Origin: Flagellimonas onchidii
Lineage (GTDB): Bacteria > Bacteroidota > Bacteroidia > Flavobacteriales > Flavobacteriaceae
Reading direction: 5' to 3'
NCBI RefSeq assembly: GCF_004804315.1
Contig: NZ_SRXX01000005.1
Location: forward strand, 186,001-250,000
DNA length: 64,000 nucleotides
Shown here: piece after piece, positions 49,181 through 57,137 of the stretch
Layout of the letters: each line of letters opens with the position of its first letter
Numbering within the stretch: position 1 is the stretch's first letter
The notes under the pieces: model-generated
Database searches by the model: none
What the model was told of the DNA's origin: nothing
Seen by the model: only the letters and a program-made list of their open reading frames with translations
Made by a program: the position numbers and the translations under genes

Positions 49181-49969
49181 TTACTTTAAGTGGGTGGGAA
49201 TTTCACAAATAGGTATAGGAATCATCTTATGTTTGTTAGAAGTATTAAACTTTTTATAAATAAGGAATACTTCTTTTTTTCTATCAGAAAAATCGTTTTC
49301 TGTCTTTCCGGCCTCATCCATTTGCATGGCCCACTCCAATTCTGGGTACGATGCCCCTATCTGATCCTCATCTGTTCTACTGTCTCCCCAAAGACCATCA
49401 GTTGGTGCCGCTTCCATAATATCTTGATTGACTCCTAAAACCCTTCCAAGTTCGTAAACTTCCGTTTTGAGAAGGTCGGCAATTGGGCTCAGGTCAACAC
49501 CTCCATCACCATACTTGGTATAGAAGCCAATTCCAAAATCTTCAACTTTGTTTCCCGTTCCAGCTACCAGATAGCCTTTAAGCGCAGCAAAATAGTACAG
49601 CGTGGTCATACGTAACCGGGCGCGTGTGTTAGCAAGTGACATGAACCTATCTTCTTCATTGTCAACTTTGGGAAATTCATTGACAAGGGTGTCAAATACA
49701 GGTGTTAGGTTCACCGCTTGCCTATTTACATTTGTAAAATTATCAATCAACCAATCAATATGCCTATCGGCTCGTGTTACTTGGTTTTTACCCTGATGTA
49801 TCGGCATTTCCAAACACAAAAGGTCTAGCCCTGTCTTGGCGCAAAGTGTAGAGGTAACTGCAGAATCAATTCCTCCAGAAACACCTATTACAAACCCTTT
49901 ACAGTTCGCCATTACGGCATAATCCTTTAACCAGTCAACTATATGTTCAATCACCTTTTCGGTTTGCAT
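49181..49969 (-). CDS. nadE: NH3-dependent NAD+ synthetase
   Basis: This 262-residue protein is the ammonia-dependent form without a glutaminase domain. The PP-loop ATP motif VIGVSGGIDSAVTSTLC is at about 28-44, followed by NTRARLRMTTLYYFA, VAGTGNKVEDFGIGFYTKYGDGG and DLSPIADLLKTEVYELGRVLG. It amidates deamido-NAD. It is divergent from gldB with a 66-base gap. This placement beside gldB/gldC is common in Flavobacteriia. Confidence 0.95.
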   Translation of the reverse strand: MQTEKVIEHIVDWLKDYAVMANCKGFVIGVSGGIDSAVTSTLCAKTGLDLLCLEMPIHQGKNQVTRADRHIDWLIDNFTNVNRQAVNLTPVFDTLVNEFPKVDNEEDRFMSLANTRARLRMTTLYYFAALKGYLVAGTGNKVEDFGIGFYTKYGDGGVDLSPIADLLKTEVYELGRVLGVNQDIMEAAPTDGLWGDSRTDEDQIGASYPELEWAMQMDEAGKTENDFSDRKKEVFLIYKKFNTSNKHKMIPIPICEIPTHLK

Positions 49970-49994
49970 ATCTTTCTTTTTAGATTCAATAAAT

Positions 49995-50002
49995 TACCTT
50001 TG
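49995..50002 (+). promoter_or_regulatory. Promoter -7 element of gldB
   Basis: TACCTTTG fits TAnnTTTG exactly, 34 bases before the gldB ATG, in the intergenic region shared with nadE. The -33 element is not evident. Confidence 0.45.
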
Positions 50003-50035
50003 TGCCCTGTAAATTTAAACGCTGCTGTGCTAAAA

Positions 50036-51025
50036 ATGAAGAGGTTGTCAAAATACTTGGGCTTTCGTTCCCATCTTTTATGGGTTTCTTTGATTTTCAG
50101 TATGTTTTTGGCTTGCAAAAAAGTTGATAAAACTGCTGAAGCCATTGCCGCAACGCAGATTGATTTATCCATAGCACGATTTGATCGTGAATTTGCGGCA
50201 GCCAAAGCGGAGACAATTCCGTTGTTGAAATCCAAATACCCTTATTTGTTCCCTTCCCAGTTTTCGGATAGTGTTTGGGTTGCTAAATTAAAGGATACAA
50301 TTCAACTGGAGTTATCTGAAGAAGTTGATAAAGTTTTTGGGGATTTTGAAGATGAAACTACGGATTTGGAATCCCTTTTTAAACATGTGGCATATTATTT
50401 TCCAAAAGCCAAGCCCCCAAAAATTATTACGGTTACCTCAGATGTCCGCTATAACGATAGGGTTATTTTGACAGACTCCCTTCTGTTATTAGGGCTTGAT
50501 AATTATTTAGGACCAGAACATCATTTTTACGAAAGGATTCAGCGATACATTGCATCCGGTCTTGATAAGAAATATCTTGCTTCTGATGTAGCAAGTGCAC
50601 TGGCTAAAAAAATTGTGAAATATCCTAGTGACCGCTCTTTTTTATCCCGAATGGTGTATTACGGCAAGGAATTATATCTAAAGGATAAACTTCTTCCCCA
50701 AAAAGAGGATGCTCAAAAAATAGGATATTCAGACATCCAAATGCAATGGGCAATAGACAACGAAGAGCAAATATGGCGGTACTTTATAGATAGTGAATTA
50801 CTTTATAGTACAGATGCCAAATTGGATAGGCGATTTCTTGACCCTGCGCCATTTTCCAAATTTGGACTTGTAATGGATAGCGATTCGCCAGGAAGAATAG
50901 GAAGATATATAGGATGGCAAATTGTAAGGGCATTTATGGACAAGAACGATGTGACCTTGGACCAAATGTTAAGTTTGCCGGCAGATGAAATTTTTAAAAG
51001 ATCAAAATACAAACCAAGAAAATAA
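50036..51025 (+). CDS. gldB: Gliding-motility lipoprotein GldB
   Basis: This protein has 329 residues from ATG 50036, which gives a lipoprotein signal ending SMFLAC (Cys27); a longer frame from 49943 includes the promoter. The mature part begins with the GldB-type pattern IDLSIARFDREF and has FKHVAYYFPKAKPPKIITVTSDVRYNDRVILTDSLLLLGLDNYLGPEHHFY and GRYIGWQIVRAFM. GldB is a membrane lipoprotein needed for gliding in Flavobacterium. gldC follows directly, the stop and start sharing one base. Confidence 0.93.
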   Translation: MKRLSKYLGFRSHLLWVSLIFSMFLACKKVDKTAEAIAATQIDLSIARFDREFAAAKAETIPLLKSKYPYLFPSQFSDSVWVAKLKDTIQLELSEEVDKVFGDFEDETTDLESLFKHVAYYFPKAKPPKIITVTSDVRYNDRVILTDSLLLLGLDNYLGPEHHFYERIQRYIASGLDKKYLASDVASALAKKIVKYPSDRSFLSRMVYYGKELYLKDKLLPQKEDAQKIGYSDIQMQWAIDNEEQIWRYFIDSELLYSTDAKLDRRFLDPAPFSKFGLVMDSDSPGRIGRYIGWQIVRAFMDKNDVTLDQMLSLPADEIFKRSKYKPRK

Positions 51026-51360
51026 TGGCAATAGCACATACCTCGGAAATAAAACTTACTGTTGGACTGGACGAAAACCGCGTTCCCGAAGCTCTAAACT
51101 GGTCTGCACAAGATGGTGGAATTGAAAACGAAGAGGCCAAAGCAATGATGTTATCGGTTTGGGACAGTAAAAATCAAGAATCCTTAAAAATTGATTTATG
51201 GACCAAGGACATGCCTGTTGATGAGATGAAGGTTTTTTTCCATCAAACTTTGACTACTATGGCCGATACCTTTATGAAAGCTACGCAGGATGAAAAAATG
51301 ACTGCTACCATGAGGGATTTTTGCGATTATTTTGCTGAGAAGTTGGAGTTGAAAAAGTAA
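51025..51360 (+). CDS. gldC: Gliding-motility protein GldC
   Basis: This 111-residue protein matches GldC in size and in the pattern SEIKLTVGLDENRVPEALNWSAQDGG, AKAMMLSVWDSKNQESLKIDLWTKDMPVDEMKVFFHQTL and DFCDYFAEKL. It is cytoplasmic with no signal. It supports gliding and stabilises the machinery in known relatives, although it is not strictly essential there. The start overlaps the gldB stop by one base (TAATG). Confidence 0.93.
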   Translation: MAIAHTSEIKLTVGLDENRVPEALNWSAQDGGIENEEAKAMMLSVWDSKNQESLKIDLWTKDMPVDEMKVFFHQTLTTMADTFMKATQDEKMTATMRDFCDYFAEKLELKK

Positions 51361-51424
51361 ACAGACCATTCTAATCGTAAGTTTTGGTGTTAGGTTCAGG
51401 TTTGAAACACTACTATTTGGGTAG

Positions 51425-51808
51425 ATGATAAAAAAGAATCTTACAAAGCTAATTTTTGTTTACAACGCCAATTCAGGTGTTCGCAATGCTATTTTAGATA
51501 GCATGCACAAAGTTTTTAGTCCTTCAACCTATGAATGCAATCTCTGCGACATAACTTTTGGAATTGTTTCTGAAAATAAAATTTGGAAAGAGTTTAGGCA
51601 AAACAGTGAGCTTGATATGGAGTTTTTGCATAAGGATGAGTTTGCTGGAAAATATGGTTCAGAGAGAAAAAAAGAATTTGTCTTTCCCATAGCACTGAAA
51701 GAAGAAGGCGGTACGTTGAACGTTCTGGTTTCAGCTGAAAAAATAAATAAACTTAAAACCGCTCAAGAACTGATTGCGCTTATCAGGGAAAAAACAAATG
51801 AAGTCTAG
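51425..51808 (+). CDS. Conserved small protein of unknown function
   Basis: This protein has 127 residues. It starts with KKNLTKLIFVYNANSGVRNAILDSMHKVFSP, includes a CNLCDITFG motif (CxxC) and an acidic-basic centre (FRQNSELDMEFLHKDEFAGKYG), and ends in an alpha-helix. The frame is well formed and codon use is like the neighbours. I do not recognise a family; a redox or metal role could follow from CxxC. Its last bases overlap the convergent engB gene by four bases. Confidence 0.7.
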   Translation: MIKKNLTKLIFVYNANSGVRNAILDSMHKVFSPSTYECNLCDITFGIVSENKIWKEFRQNSELDMEFLHKDEFAGKYGSERKKEFVFPIALKEEGGTLNVLVSAEKINKLKTAQELIALIREKTNEV

Positions 51809-52413
51809 GAGGAGAAAAATTCCTTGTTGATGCCGTCAATATAATTGAGCAGTTCATCTTTACCTGTTCTATTTGCGGATGAAGTGATAAAATGTGGAGG
51901 AACCTCTTCCCAAGCACCATCCAATAACTTTTGTAAATAAGCACCTGCCTGTTTTTCAATTATGGCGGGTTTCAACTTATCTGCTTTGGTAAAAATGATG
52001 GCAAAAGGAATTTGATGGGTGCCAAGCCACTCCATAAATTCCAAATCCACGGGTTGCGGGTCATGCCTTATGTCAACCAAAACAAAACCGCAGACCAGTT
52101 GCTTTCTTTTTTGGAAGTACTCAGTGATATATTTTTGAAAAACCTTCTTGTCCTTTTTGGAAACACGCGCGTAACCATATCCGGGTAAATCGACCAAAAA
52201 CCAATTATTATTGATTTTAAAATGGTTGATGAGTTGGGTTTTACCAGGCCTACCAGAAGTTTTGGCCAAACCCTTTCTGTCTACCAACATGTTGATCAAT
52301 GAAGATTTCCCCACATTGGAACGTCCAATAAAGGCATATTCGGGCAATGGCTCATTAGGACATTTGGCCACATTGGAATTGCTCATCACAAATTCGGCCG
52401 AGGTAATTTTCAT
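51805..52413 (-). CDS. engB: Ribosome-biogenesis GTPase EngB (YihA/YsxC)
   Basis: This protein has 202 residues. G motifs: G1 FIGRSNVGKSSLINMLV, G2 region KTSGRPGKTQLINHF, G3 VDLPGYGYARVSK, G4 IFTKADKL, ending with SSANRTGKDELLNYI. Residues before G1 (EFVMSNSNVAKCPNEPLPEYAFIG) match the family. It acts in large-subunit assembly. It shares the minus strand with the alpha/beta hydrolase gene three bases upstream. Confidence 0.96.
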   Translation of the reverse strand: MKITSAEFVMSNSNVAKCPNEPLPEYAFIGRSNVGKSSLINMLVDRKGLAKTSGRPGKTQLINHFKINNNWFLVDLPGYGYARVSKKDKKVFQKYITEYFQKRKQLVCGFVLVDIRHDPQPVDLEFMEWLGTHQIPFAIIFTKADKLKPAIIEKQAGAYLQKLLDGAWEEVPPHFITSSANRTGKDELLNYIDGINKEFFSS

Positions 52414-52416
52414 ATG

Positions 52417-53181
52417 CTAGAAGTTCCTTTGGTTGAGCCAGCCCTCAAGGATTTTATTGAAATCCTCCGGATGCTCCATCATTGGGGCATGTCCACACTT
52501 TTCAATCCAAAACAAATCCGAATCTGGAAGCAATTCATGGAATTCTTTTGCCACATTAGGAGGAGTTACCGTATCATTTTCACCCCAAATAATGCACGTT
52601 GGAGTATTCATTTGAGGTAAATCTTTGGCCATATTATGTCTAATGGCGCTTTTCGCAATAGCCAGTGTCTTTACCAATTTCATGCGGTCATTAACCGTTG
52701 CAAAGACTTCATCCACTATTTCCTTTGTGGCAACTTCGGGATCGTAGAAAACATCTTGGGCCTTCTTTTTAATGAACTCGTAGTCACCTCGTTTCGGATA
52801 TCCATCCCCCATGGCACTTTCATAGAGTCCAGAACTACCGGTAATTACCAATGCTTTCACCATTTCAGGAAACATTTTGGTGTGCAGTAGTCCGATATGA
52901 CCTCCTAGGGAATTACCCAAAAGGATAACATCTTTTAACCCCTTGAACTCAATAAAGCCTTCCAAAAACTTGGCAAAGTTCTTTACTGTTGTCTTGAGCA
53001 TGGGCATCTCATAAATGGGAAGTTCGGGAATCAATACCTTATAACCTTGGGATGGAAAATAGTCAGATACCCCTTGAAAGTTGCTCAATCCGCCCATTAA
53101 TCCATGGAGTATAATCATTGGGGTGCCTTCCCCTTTTTCAATGTAACTGTATTTTCCCTCTTTGATGATGTCTTCTTCCAT
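52417..53181 (-). CDS. Alpha/beta hydrolase
   Basis: This 254-residue protein has alpha/beta hydrolase landmarks: oxyanion-hole region IILHGLMGGLSNF, nucleophile elbow LLGNSLGGHIGLL (Ser in GxSxG-like GNSLG), an acid in IIWGENDTVTPP and catalytic His in IEKCGHAPMMEHPEDF. The substrate cannot be predicted. It is two bases from engB and probably in the same transcript; it is divergent from mraZ. Confidence 0.9.
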   Translation of the reverse strand: MEEDIIKEGKYSYIEKGEGTPMIILHGLMGGLSNFQGVSDYFPSQGYKVLIPELPIYEMPMLKTTVKNFAKFLEGFIEFKGLKDVILLGNSLGGHIGLLHTKMFPEMVKALVITGSSGLYESAMGDGYPKRGDYEFIKKKAQDVFYDPEVATKEIVDEVFATVNDRMKLVKTLAIAKSAIRHNMAKDLPQMNTPTCIIWGENDTVTPPNVAKEFHELLPDSDLFWIEKCGHAPMMEHPEDFNKILEGWLNQRNF

Positions 53182-53350
53182 CTAAAGTTAGTTGGTCCTA
53201 AGAAGGGCAAATATAGGCAATTCATATAACACCATTTTTACTGTTTATTCCTTTGTCTGGGATGATTTTTTTATGTGATTCTAGAGTGCTATAAATCAAA
53301 AACAAACAAAGAGTCTTTTTTTGCGGCAAAATCGAATCCTTTGGAAGAAA

Positions 53351-53399
53351 ATGTGGAAAATTTATTAACAATGTGTCTTTTAGTGGAGAAATGTGGAAA
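53351..53399 (+). promoter_or_regulatory. MraZ-type box array
   Basis: GTGGA at 53353, GTGTC at 53373, GTGGA at 53383 and GTGGA at 53393 lie at exact multiples of 10 bp (the 53363 place is empty). The two outer copies share ATGTGGAAA. MraZ is known to bind short tandem G-rich boxes with 10-bp period upstream of its own gene. The array ends ten bases before the promoter -7 box. Confidence 0.6.
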
Positions 53400-53408
53400 T
53401 AAAATATA

Positions 53409-53416
53409 TATATTTG
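53409..53416 (+). promoter_or_regulatory. Promoter -7 element of the division/cell-wall cluster
   Basis: TATATTTG fits TAnnTTTG exactly, 30 bases before the GTG start of mraZ. No TTG is found at 17-23 bp; that place is filled by the GTGGA boxes. Confidence 0.55.
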
Positions 53417-53445
53417 AGTTATTATTCTTAACCAATTGATTTTTA

Positions 53446-53901
53446 GTGACCCATATCATAGGACAACATAATTGTAAAGCTGATGCAAAAGGAAGGGTGA
53501 TTCTGCCTATTTCTTTAAAGAATCAGTTGTTGCCTGTTTTGAAGGATGGTTTTGTGATAAAACGGTCGGTTTTTCAGCAATGTTTGGAGTTGTATCCGAA
53601 AGAAGAATTTGATGTTTTGATGCAAAAGGTTATGAAGAAAGGCAAGATTAATCGTAAGTACGATGCGTTTGTCAGGAATTTTGTGGCTGGCATGCAAGAG
53701 GTTGCGATTGATGGTGATACAGGAAGGTTGCAGATTCCGAAGAACTTGGTCACCTATGCTGAGATTGGTAAGGAAGTGGTGCTCAATGCAGTTTTTGATA
53801 AAATAGAAATCTGGAACAAGGATAAATATGAGGAGGTCTTGGCGGAGGGTGAGAAGGACTATGCCGATTTAGCCGAGGAGATTTTTGACGACGATGACTA
53901 G
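53446..53901 (+). CDS. mraZ: Transcriptional regulator MraZ
   Basis: This protein has 151 residues from GTG 53446. Two AbrB-like halves are visible: HNCKADAKGRVILPISLKNQL with VIKRSVFQQCLELYP, and QEVAIDGDTGRLQIPKNLVTYAEIGKEVVLNAVFDKIEIWNKDKYEEVL. It forms rings that bind tandem boxes before the division and cell-wall cluster and represses it. An acidic tail (EEIFDDDD) ends the protein. It overlaps rsmH by eight bases. The boxes at 53351 are its likely target. Confidence 0.95.
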   Translation: MTHIIGQHNCKADAKGRVILPISLKNQLLPVLKDGFVIKRSVFQQCLELYPKEEFDVLMQKVMKKGKINRKYDAFVRNFVAGMQEVAIDGDTGRLQIPKNLVTYAEIGKEVVLNAVFDKIEIWNKDKYEEVLAEGEKDYADLAEEIFDDDD

Positions 53902-54814
53902 CGATTATCACAACCCGGTATTGCTCCAAGAGTCGGTAGACGGGTTGGACATCAGAGAAGATGGGGTGTATGTGGATGTCACTTTTGGTGGTGGAGGGCA
54001 TTCCAAAGAAATTTTGAAAAGATTGGGGAGTGAAGGCAGATTGATTGCTTTTGATCAAGATGAGGATGCGTTGGCAAATGCTATCCAAGATGAGAGATTT
54101 CAGTTGATCAATCAGAATTTTCAATTTCTTAAACAATATTTAAAGTTCTATGGCATTCGGGAAGTTGATGGAATCCTAGCTGATTTTGGGGTTTCCTCGC
54201 ATCAGTTCGATGAGGCGGGCAGAGGGTTTTCTATTCGGTTTAATGCGGATTTGGATATGCGTATGAACAGAAACAGTGAATTGTCGGCTTATGAGGTTGT
54301 CAATTCGTACGGGGAAAAGGAATTGGCTTCGGTTTTGTTTCAATACGGTGAACTACGAAATGCAAATGCAATTGCGAGAACCATAGTTGAGTCTAGGAAA
54401 GGTAATTCAATAAAAACCACGGACGAGCTGAAGGAAGTTTTACGCAGGTTTTTGCCGAAAATGAAAGAAAACAAGATTCTGGCGCAAATCTATCAAGCTA
54501 TACGGATTGAGGTCAATCAAGAAATCGAAGTGCTCAAAGCGTTTTTGCTTCAAGCGCCAGAAGTTCTGAAAAAAGGAGGGCGGTTGAGCCTGATTAGTTA
54601 TCACTCATTGGAAGATCGTTTGGTAAAGCGATTCATTAGGGCTGGACGATTCGAGGGCGAGGCCGAAAAGGATTTTTATGGGAACATTGATGTTCCATTA
54701 AAGAAGGTCGGAGGGTTAATAGTTCCATCAGCAGAAGAAGTGGCAAGAAATAATCGAGCTAGGAGCGCAAAACTCCGTATAGCCGAACGAATAAATAACC
54801 GAACACAAAAATGA
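53894..54814 (+). CDS. rsmH: 16S rRNA (cytosine1402-N4)-methyltransferase
   Basis: This protein has 306 residues from ATG 53894 (MTSDYHNPVLLQESVDGL); a TTG at 53885 is less likely. Signatures: YVDVTFGGGGHSKEIL (SAM motif), LIAFDQDEDALANA, GILADFGVSSHQFDEAGRGFSIRFNADLDMRMN, and ISYHSLEDRLVKRFI. It methylates C1402 of 16S rRNA. It is the second gene of the division cluster, overlapping mraZ, and its stop overlaps the ftsL-like start (ATGA). Confidence 0.97.
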   Translation: MTSDYHNPVLLQESVDGLDIREDGVYVDVTFGGGGHSKEILKRLGSEGRLIAFDQDEDALANAIQDERFQLINQNFQFLKQYLKFYGIREVDGILADFGVSSHQFDEAGRGFSIRFNADLDMRMNRNSELSAYEVVNSYGEKELASVLFQYGELRNANAIARTIVESRKGNSIKTTDELKEVLRRFLPKMKENKILAQIYQAIRIEVNQEIEVLKAFLLQAPEVLKKGGRLSLISYHSLEDRLVKRFIRAGRFEGEAEKDFYGNIDVPLKKVGGLIVPSAEEVARNNRARSAKLRIAERINNRTQK

Positions 54815-55128
54815 AAAAGGGAATACTGGATCTGTTAAAAGGAAAGTTTTTGGTGAGCGGGGACGCTCCCAAAAACTGGATATTTTTACTGTTTGCCTCT
54901 TTTTTGGCCGCCATGATGATTTCCAGTAGTCACAATGCGGATAAAAAAGTGCATGAAATTGCGGCTTTGAGCGAAGAAGTGAGAAAACTCAAAAGTGAGT
55001 TCTTTGAGCATCGGTCGATGGTTCAACAAATGAAGTTGGAATCAACCCTAAAGGAAACAGTTGTTGTTGAAGGGTTGAAACCTTCAAAAATCCCCCCTCA
55101 AAAAATAAAGGTTAAATCGGATAGATAG
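54811..55128 (+). CDS. ftsL: FtsL-like cell-division protein
   Basis: This 105-residue single-pass membrane protein has a short cytoplasmic tail, a transmembrane helix at about 23-41 (WIFLLFASFLAAMMISSS) and a periplasmic coiled coil (KKVHEIAALSEEVRKLKSEFFEHRSMVQQMKLES). Sequence identity to classical FtsL is low, but size, topology and position between rsmH and the penicillin-binding protein are diagnostic. It should recruit the septal synthase FtsW/PBP. It overlaps both neighbours by one to four bases. Confidence 0.88.
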   Translation: MKKGILDLLKGKFLVSGDAPKNWIFLLFASFLAAMMISSSHNADKKVHEIAALSEEVRKLKSEFFEHRSMVQQMKLESTLKETVVVEGLKPSKIPPQKIKVKSDR

Positions 55129-57137
55129 TGGCAATCACTGAAAAAAATATAATGAACAGGCTTTATCTGGTTGCAGGGGGTCTGCTGGTCTTCGCTATTT
55201 GTGTAGTGGTCAAACTGGTGGATATCCAGATGATCAAGGGGGAAGATTACAAAGAGTTGGCGCTGAACAAAACTGAAAGAATGTTCACCATAGAGCCTAA
55301 CCGCGGTAATCTATATTCCGATGATGGGAGCTTGTTGGCTGCATCTGTTCCAAAATATGAGATTCGATTTGATGCCAAAACAGTTTCTGAGGTAAACTTT
55401 CAGGATAATGTAGCGGCGCTATCCGATTCATTGGGGCACCTCTTTGATAGGCCATCTTCGTACTACCGACAGCTTTTTAGAAAAGCAAGGGCGAATGGCA
55501 ATCGCTACAAACTGGTGGCAAGAAATGTAAATTATTTGGATTATGTCCGAATCAAACAGTTTCCACTTTTCAAATTAGGGCCGTACAAGGGTGGTTTTAT
55601 TGAAACGCATCGTGTGGTTAGGGAGTACCCTTTGGGTAAGATGGCGGCCAGAAGTATTGGATACGAGCGTGTAGATGAAAACGGTTACTATACTAGGGTG
55701 GGTCTGGATGGAGCCTTTGGAGAACAGTATTTGCGAGGCAAGGAAGGAAAACGATTGAAACAGAAGATTGCGAAAGGCCAATGGAAACCTGTTGGGCTTG
55801 ATAATATCGTTGAGCCTCAAGACGGGCTTGATGTTGTTTCCACAATTGACATAAATATACAGGACATTGCGCATCATGAACTTTTGGCGCAGCTTGAAAA
55901 ATATAATGCAGATCATGGTTGCGTAGTGGTCATGGAAACTGAGACAGGGGAAATCAAGGCCATTTCCAATTTGGGTCGCACCGCTGAAGGAAAGTATTAT
56001 GAAAAATTGAACTACGCTGTGGGTGAGTCCCATGAGCCAGGCTCTACTTTTAAGTTGATGTCAATGGTGGTGGCACTTGAAGATAAAGTCATTGATACGA
56101 GTACTGTCATCGATACCGAGAAAGGAAGGTATCGCATTTATGATCGAGTTGTTAAAGATTCAAAATGGGGAGGATATGGTAAAATATCTGCTTCTCATGC
56201 ATTCGAAGTCTCTTCAAATACGGCTTTTGCTAAAATTATCCATGAAAATTATAAGGAAAACCCAGAAAAATATGTTGACCGCTTAATGAACATGGGACTT
56301 CACAAAAAATTGGAGCTGCCGATACTAGGTGAGGGAAAACCGGTTATCCGTTATCCGGGAGACAAAGGATGGTCTGGTATTTCCCTTGGTTGGATGTCGC
56401 ATGGTTACGAAGTGTCTTTGACGCCAATACAGACCCTAGCTTTCTACAATGCCATTGCAAACAATGGAGAGTTTGTCAAGCCAAGGTTAATCAAAGCGGT
56501 GCGCGAAGGTAGTAAGGTTCTGAAGAAATTTGACAAGGAGGTGGTAAACCCTTCGATTTGTTCAAAAGAAACAATAGGTAAGGTTCGGCAATTGCTGAAA
56601 AATGTTGTTGAAAAAAAGCATGGAACAGGGCATAAATTATACTCCAAGAGTTTTTCCATGGCAGGCAAAACGGGTACAACACAAAAGAATTATGTGGCCA
56701 AAGACCCTGATAAGATGGCGTATATCTCATCTTTTGCGGGATATTTTCCAGCAGATAACCCAAAGTACTCCTGTATTGTTGTTATTCATGAGCCAGATAA
56801 AAGTGTAGGGTATTACGGAGCGGACGTTTCCGGACCGGTTTTCAAATCGATGGCCCAAAAAATATATACCATATCTCCCACCGTCGATGAAGTTGAAGGA
56901 AAGGTTTTGAATGAAGGTGAATTGGAAGAAAAGTATATAAGATACTATGCTAAAGCACAGAAACAGTATATACAAGTACCCAATGTGAAAGGAATGTGTG
57001 GTATGGATGCCGTTTCCCTATTGGAAAATTTGGGATTGCAGGTCGAAGTAAGAGGTAATGGAAAAGTGAAAAAGCAATCTGTGGATCAAGGAACCAACTT
57101 AAATCAAGTTAGAAAAATTGTATTGGAGCTTTCATGA
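55128..57137 (+). CDS. ftsI: Septal peptidoglycan transpeptidase (FtsI/PBP3 class, PASTA-tailed)
   Basis: This 669-residue protein starts at GTG 55128 (ATG 55152 also possible). A transmembrane anchor at about 10-30 precedes the dimerisation domain and the transpeptidase domain with S306-T-F-K309 (EPGSTFKLM), the SSNTAFAK (SxN) motif and AGKTGTTQ (KTG). A single PASTA domain ends the protein (YIQVPNVKGMCGMDAVSLLENLGLQVEV), as in SpoVD-like proteins. It crosslinks septal peptidoglycan with FtsW. Stop and start overlaps join it to ftsL and murE. Confidence 0.94.
   Translation: MAITEKNIMNRLYLVAGGLLVFAICVVVKLVDIQMIKGEDYKELALNKTERMFTIEPNRGNLYSDDGSLLAASVPKYEIRFDAKTVSEVNFQDNVAALSDSLGHLFDRPSSYYRQLFRKARANGNRYKLVARNVNYLDYVRIKQFPLFKLGPYKGGFIETHRVVREYPLGKMAARSIGYERVDENGYYTRVGLDGAFGEQYLRGKEGKRLKQKIAKGQWKPVGLDNIVEPQDGLDVVSTIDINIQDIAHHELLAQLEKYNADHGCVVVMETETGEIKAISNLGRTAEGKYYEKLNYAVGESHEPGSTFKLMSMVVALEDKVIDTSTVIDTEKGRYRIYDRVVKDSKWGGYGKISASHAFEVSSNTAFAKIIHENYKENPEKYVDRLMNMGLHKKLELPILGEGKPVIRYPGDKGWSGISLGWMSHGYEVSLTPIQTLAFYNAIANNGEFVKPRLIKAVREGSKVLKKFDKEVVNPSICSKETIGKVRQLLKNVVEKKHGTGHKLYSKSFSMAGKTGTTQKNYVAKDPDKMAYISSFAGYFPADNPKYSCIVVIHEPDKSVGYYGADVSGPVFKSMAQKIYTISPTVDEVEGKVLNEGELEEKYIRYYAKAQKQYIQVPNVKGMCGMDAVSLLENLGLQVEVRGNGKVKKQSVDQGTNLNQVRKIVLELS

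Noticed and set aside
49943..50035. Upstream extension of gldB
   Set aside because: It contains the TACCTTTG promoter element, and the lipoprotein signal begins only at 50036.
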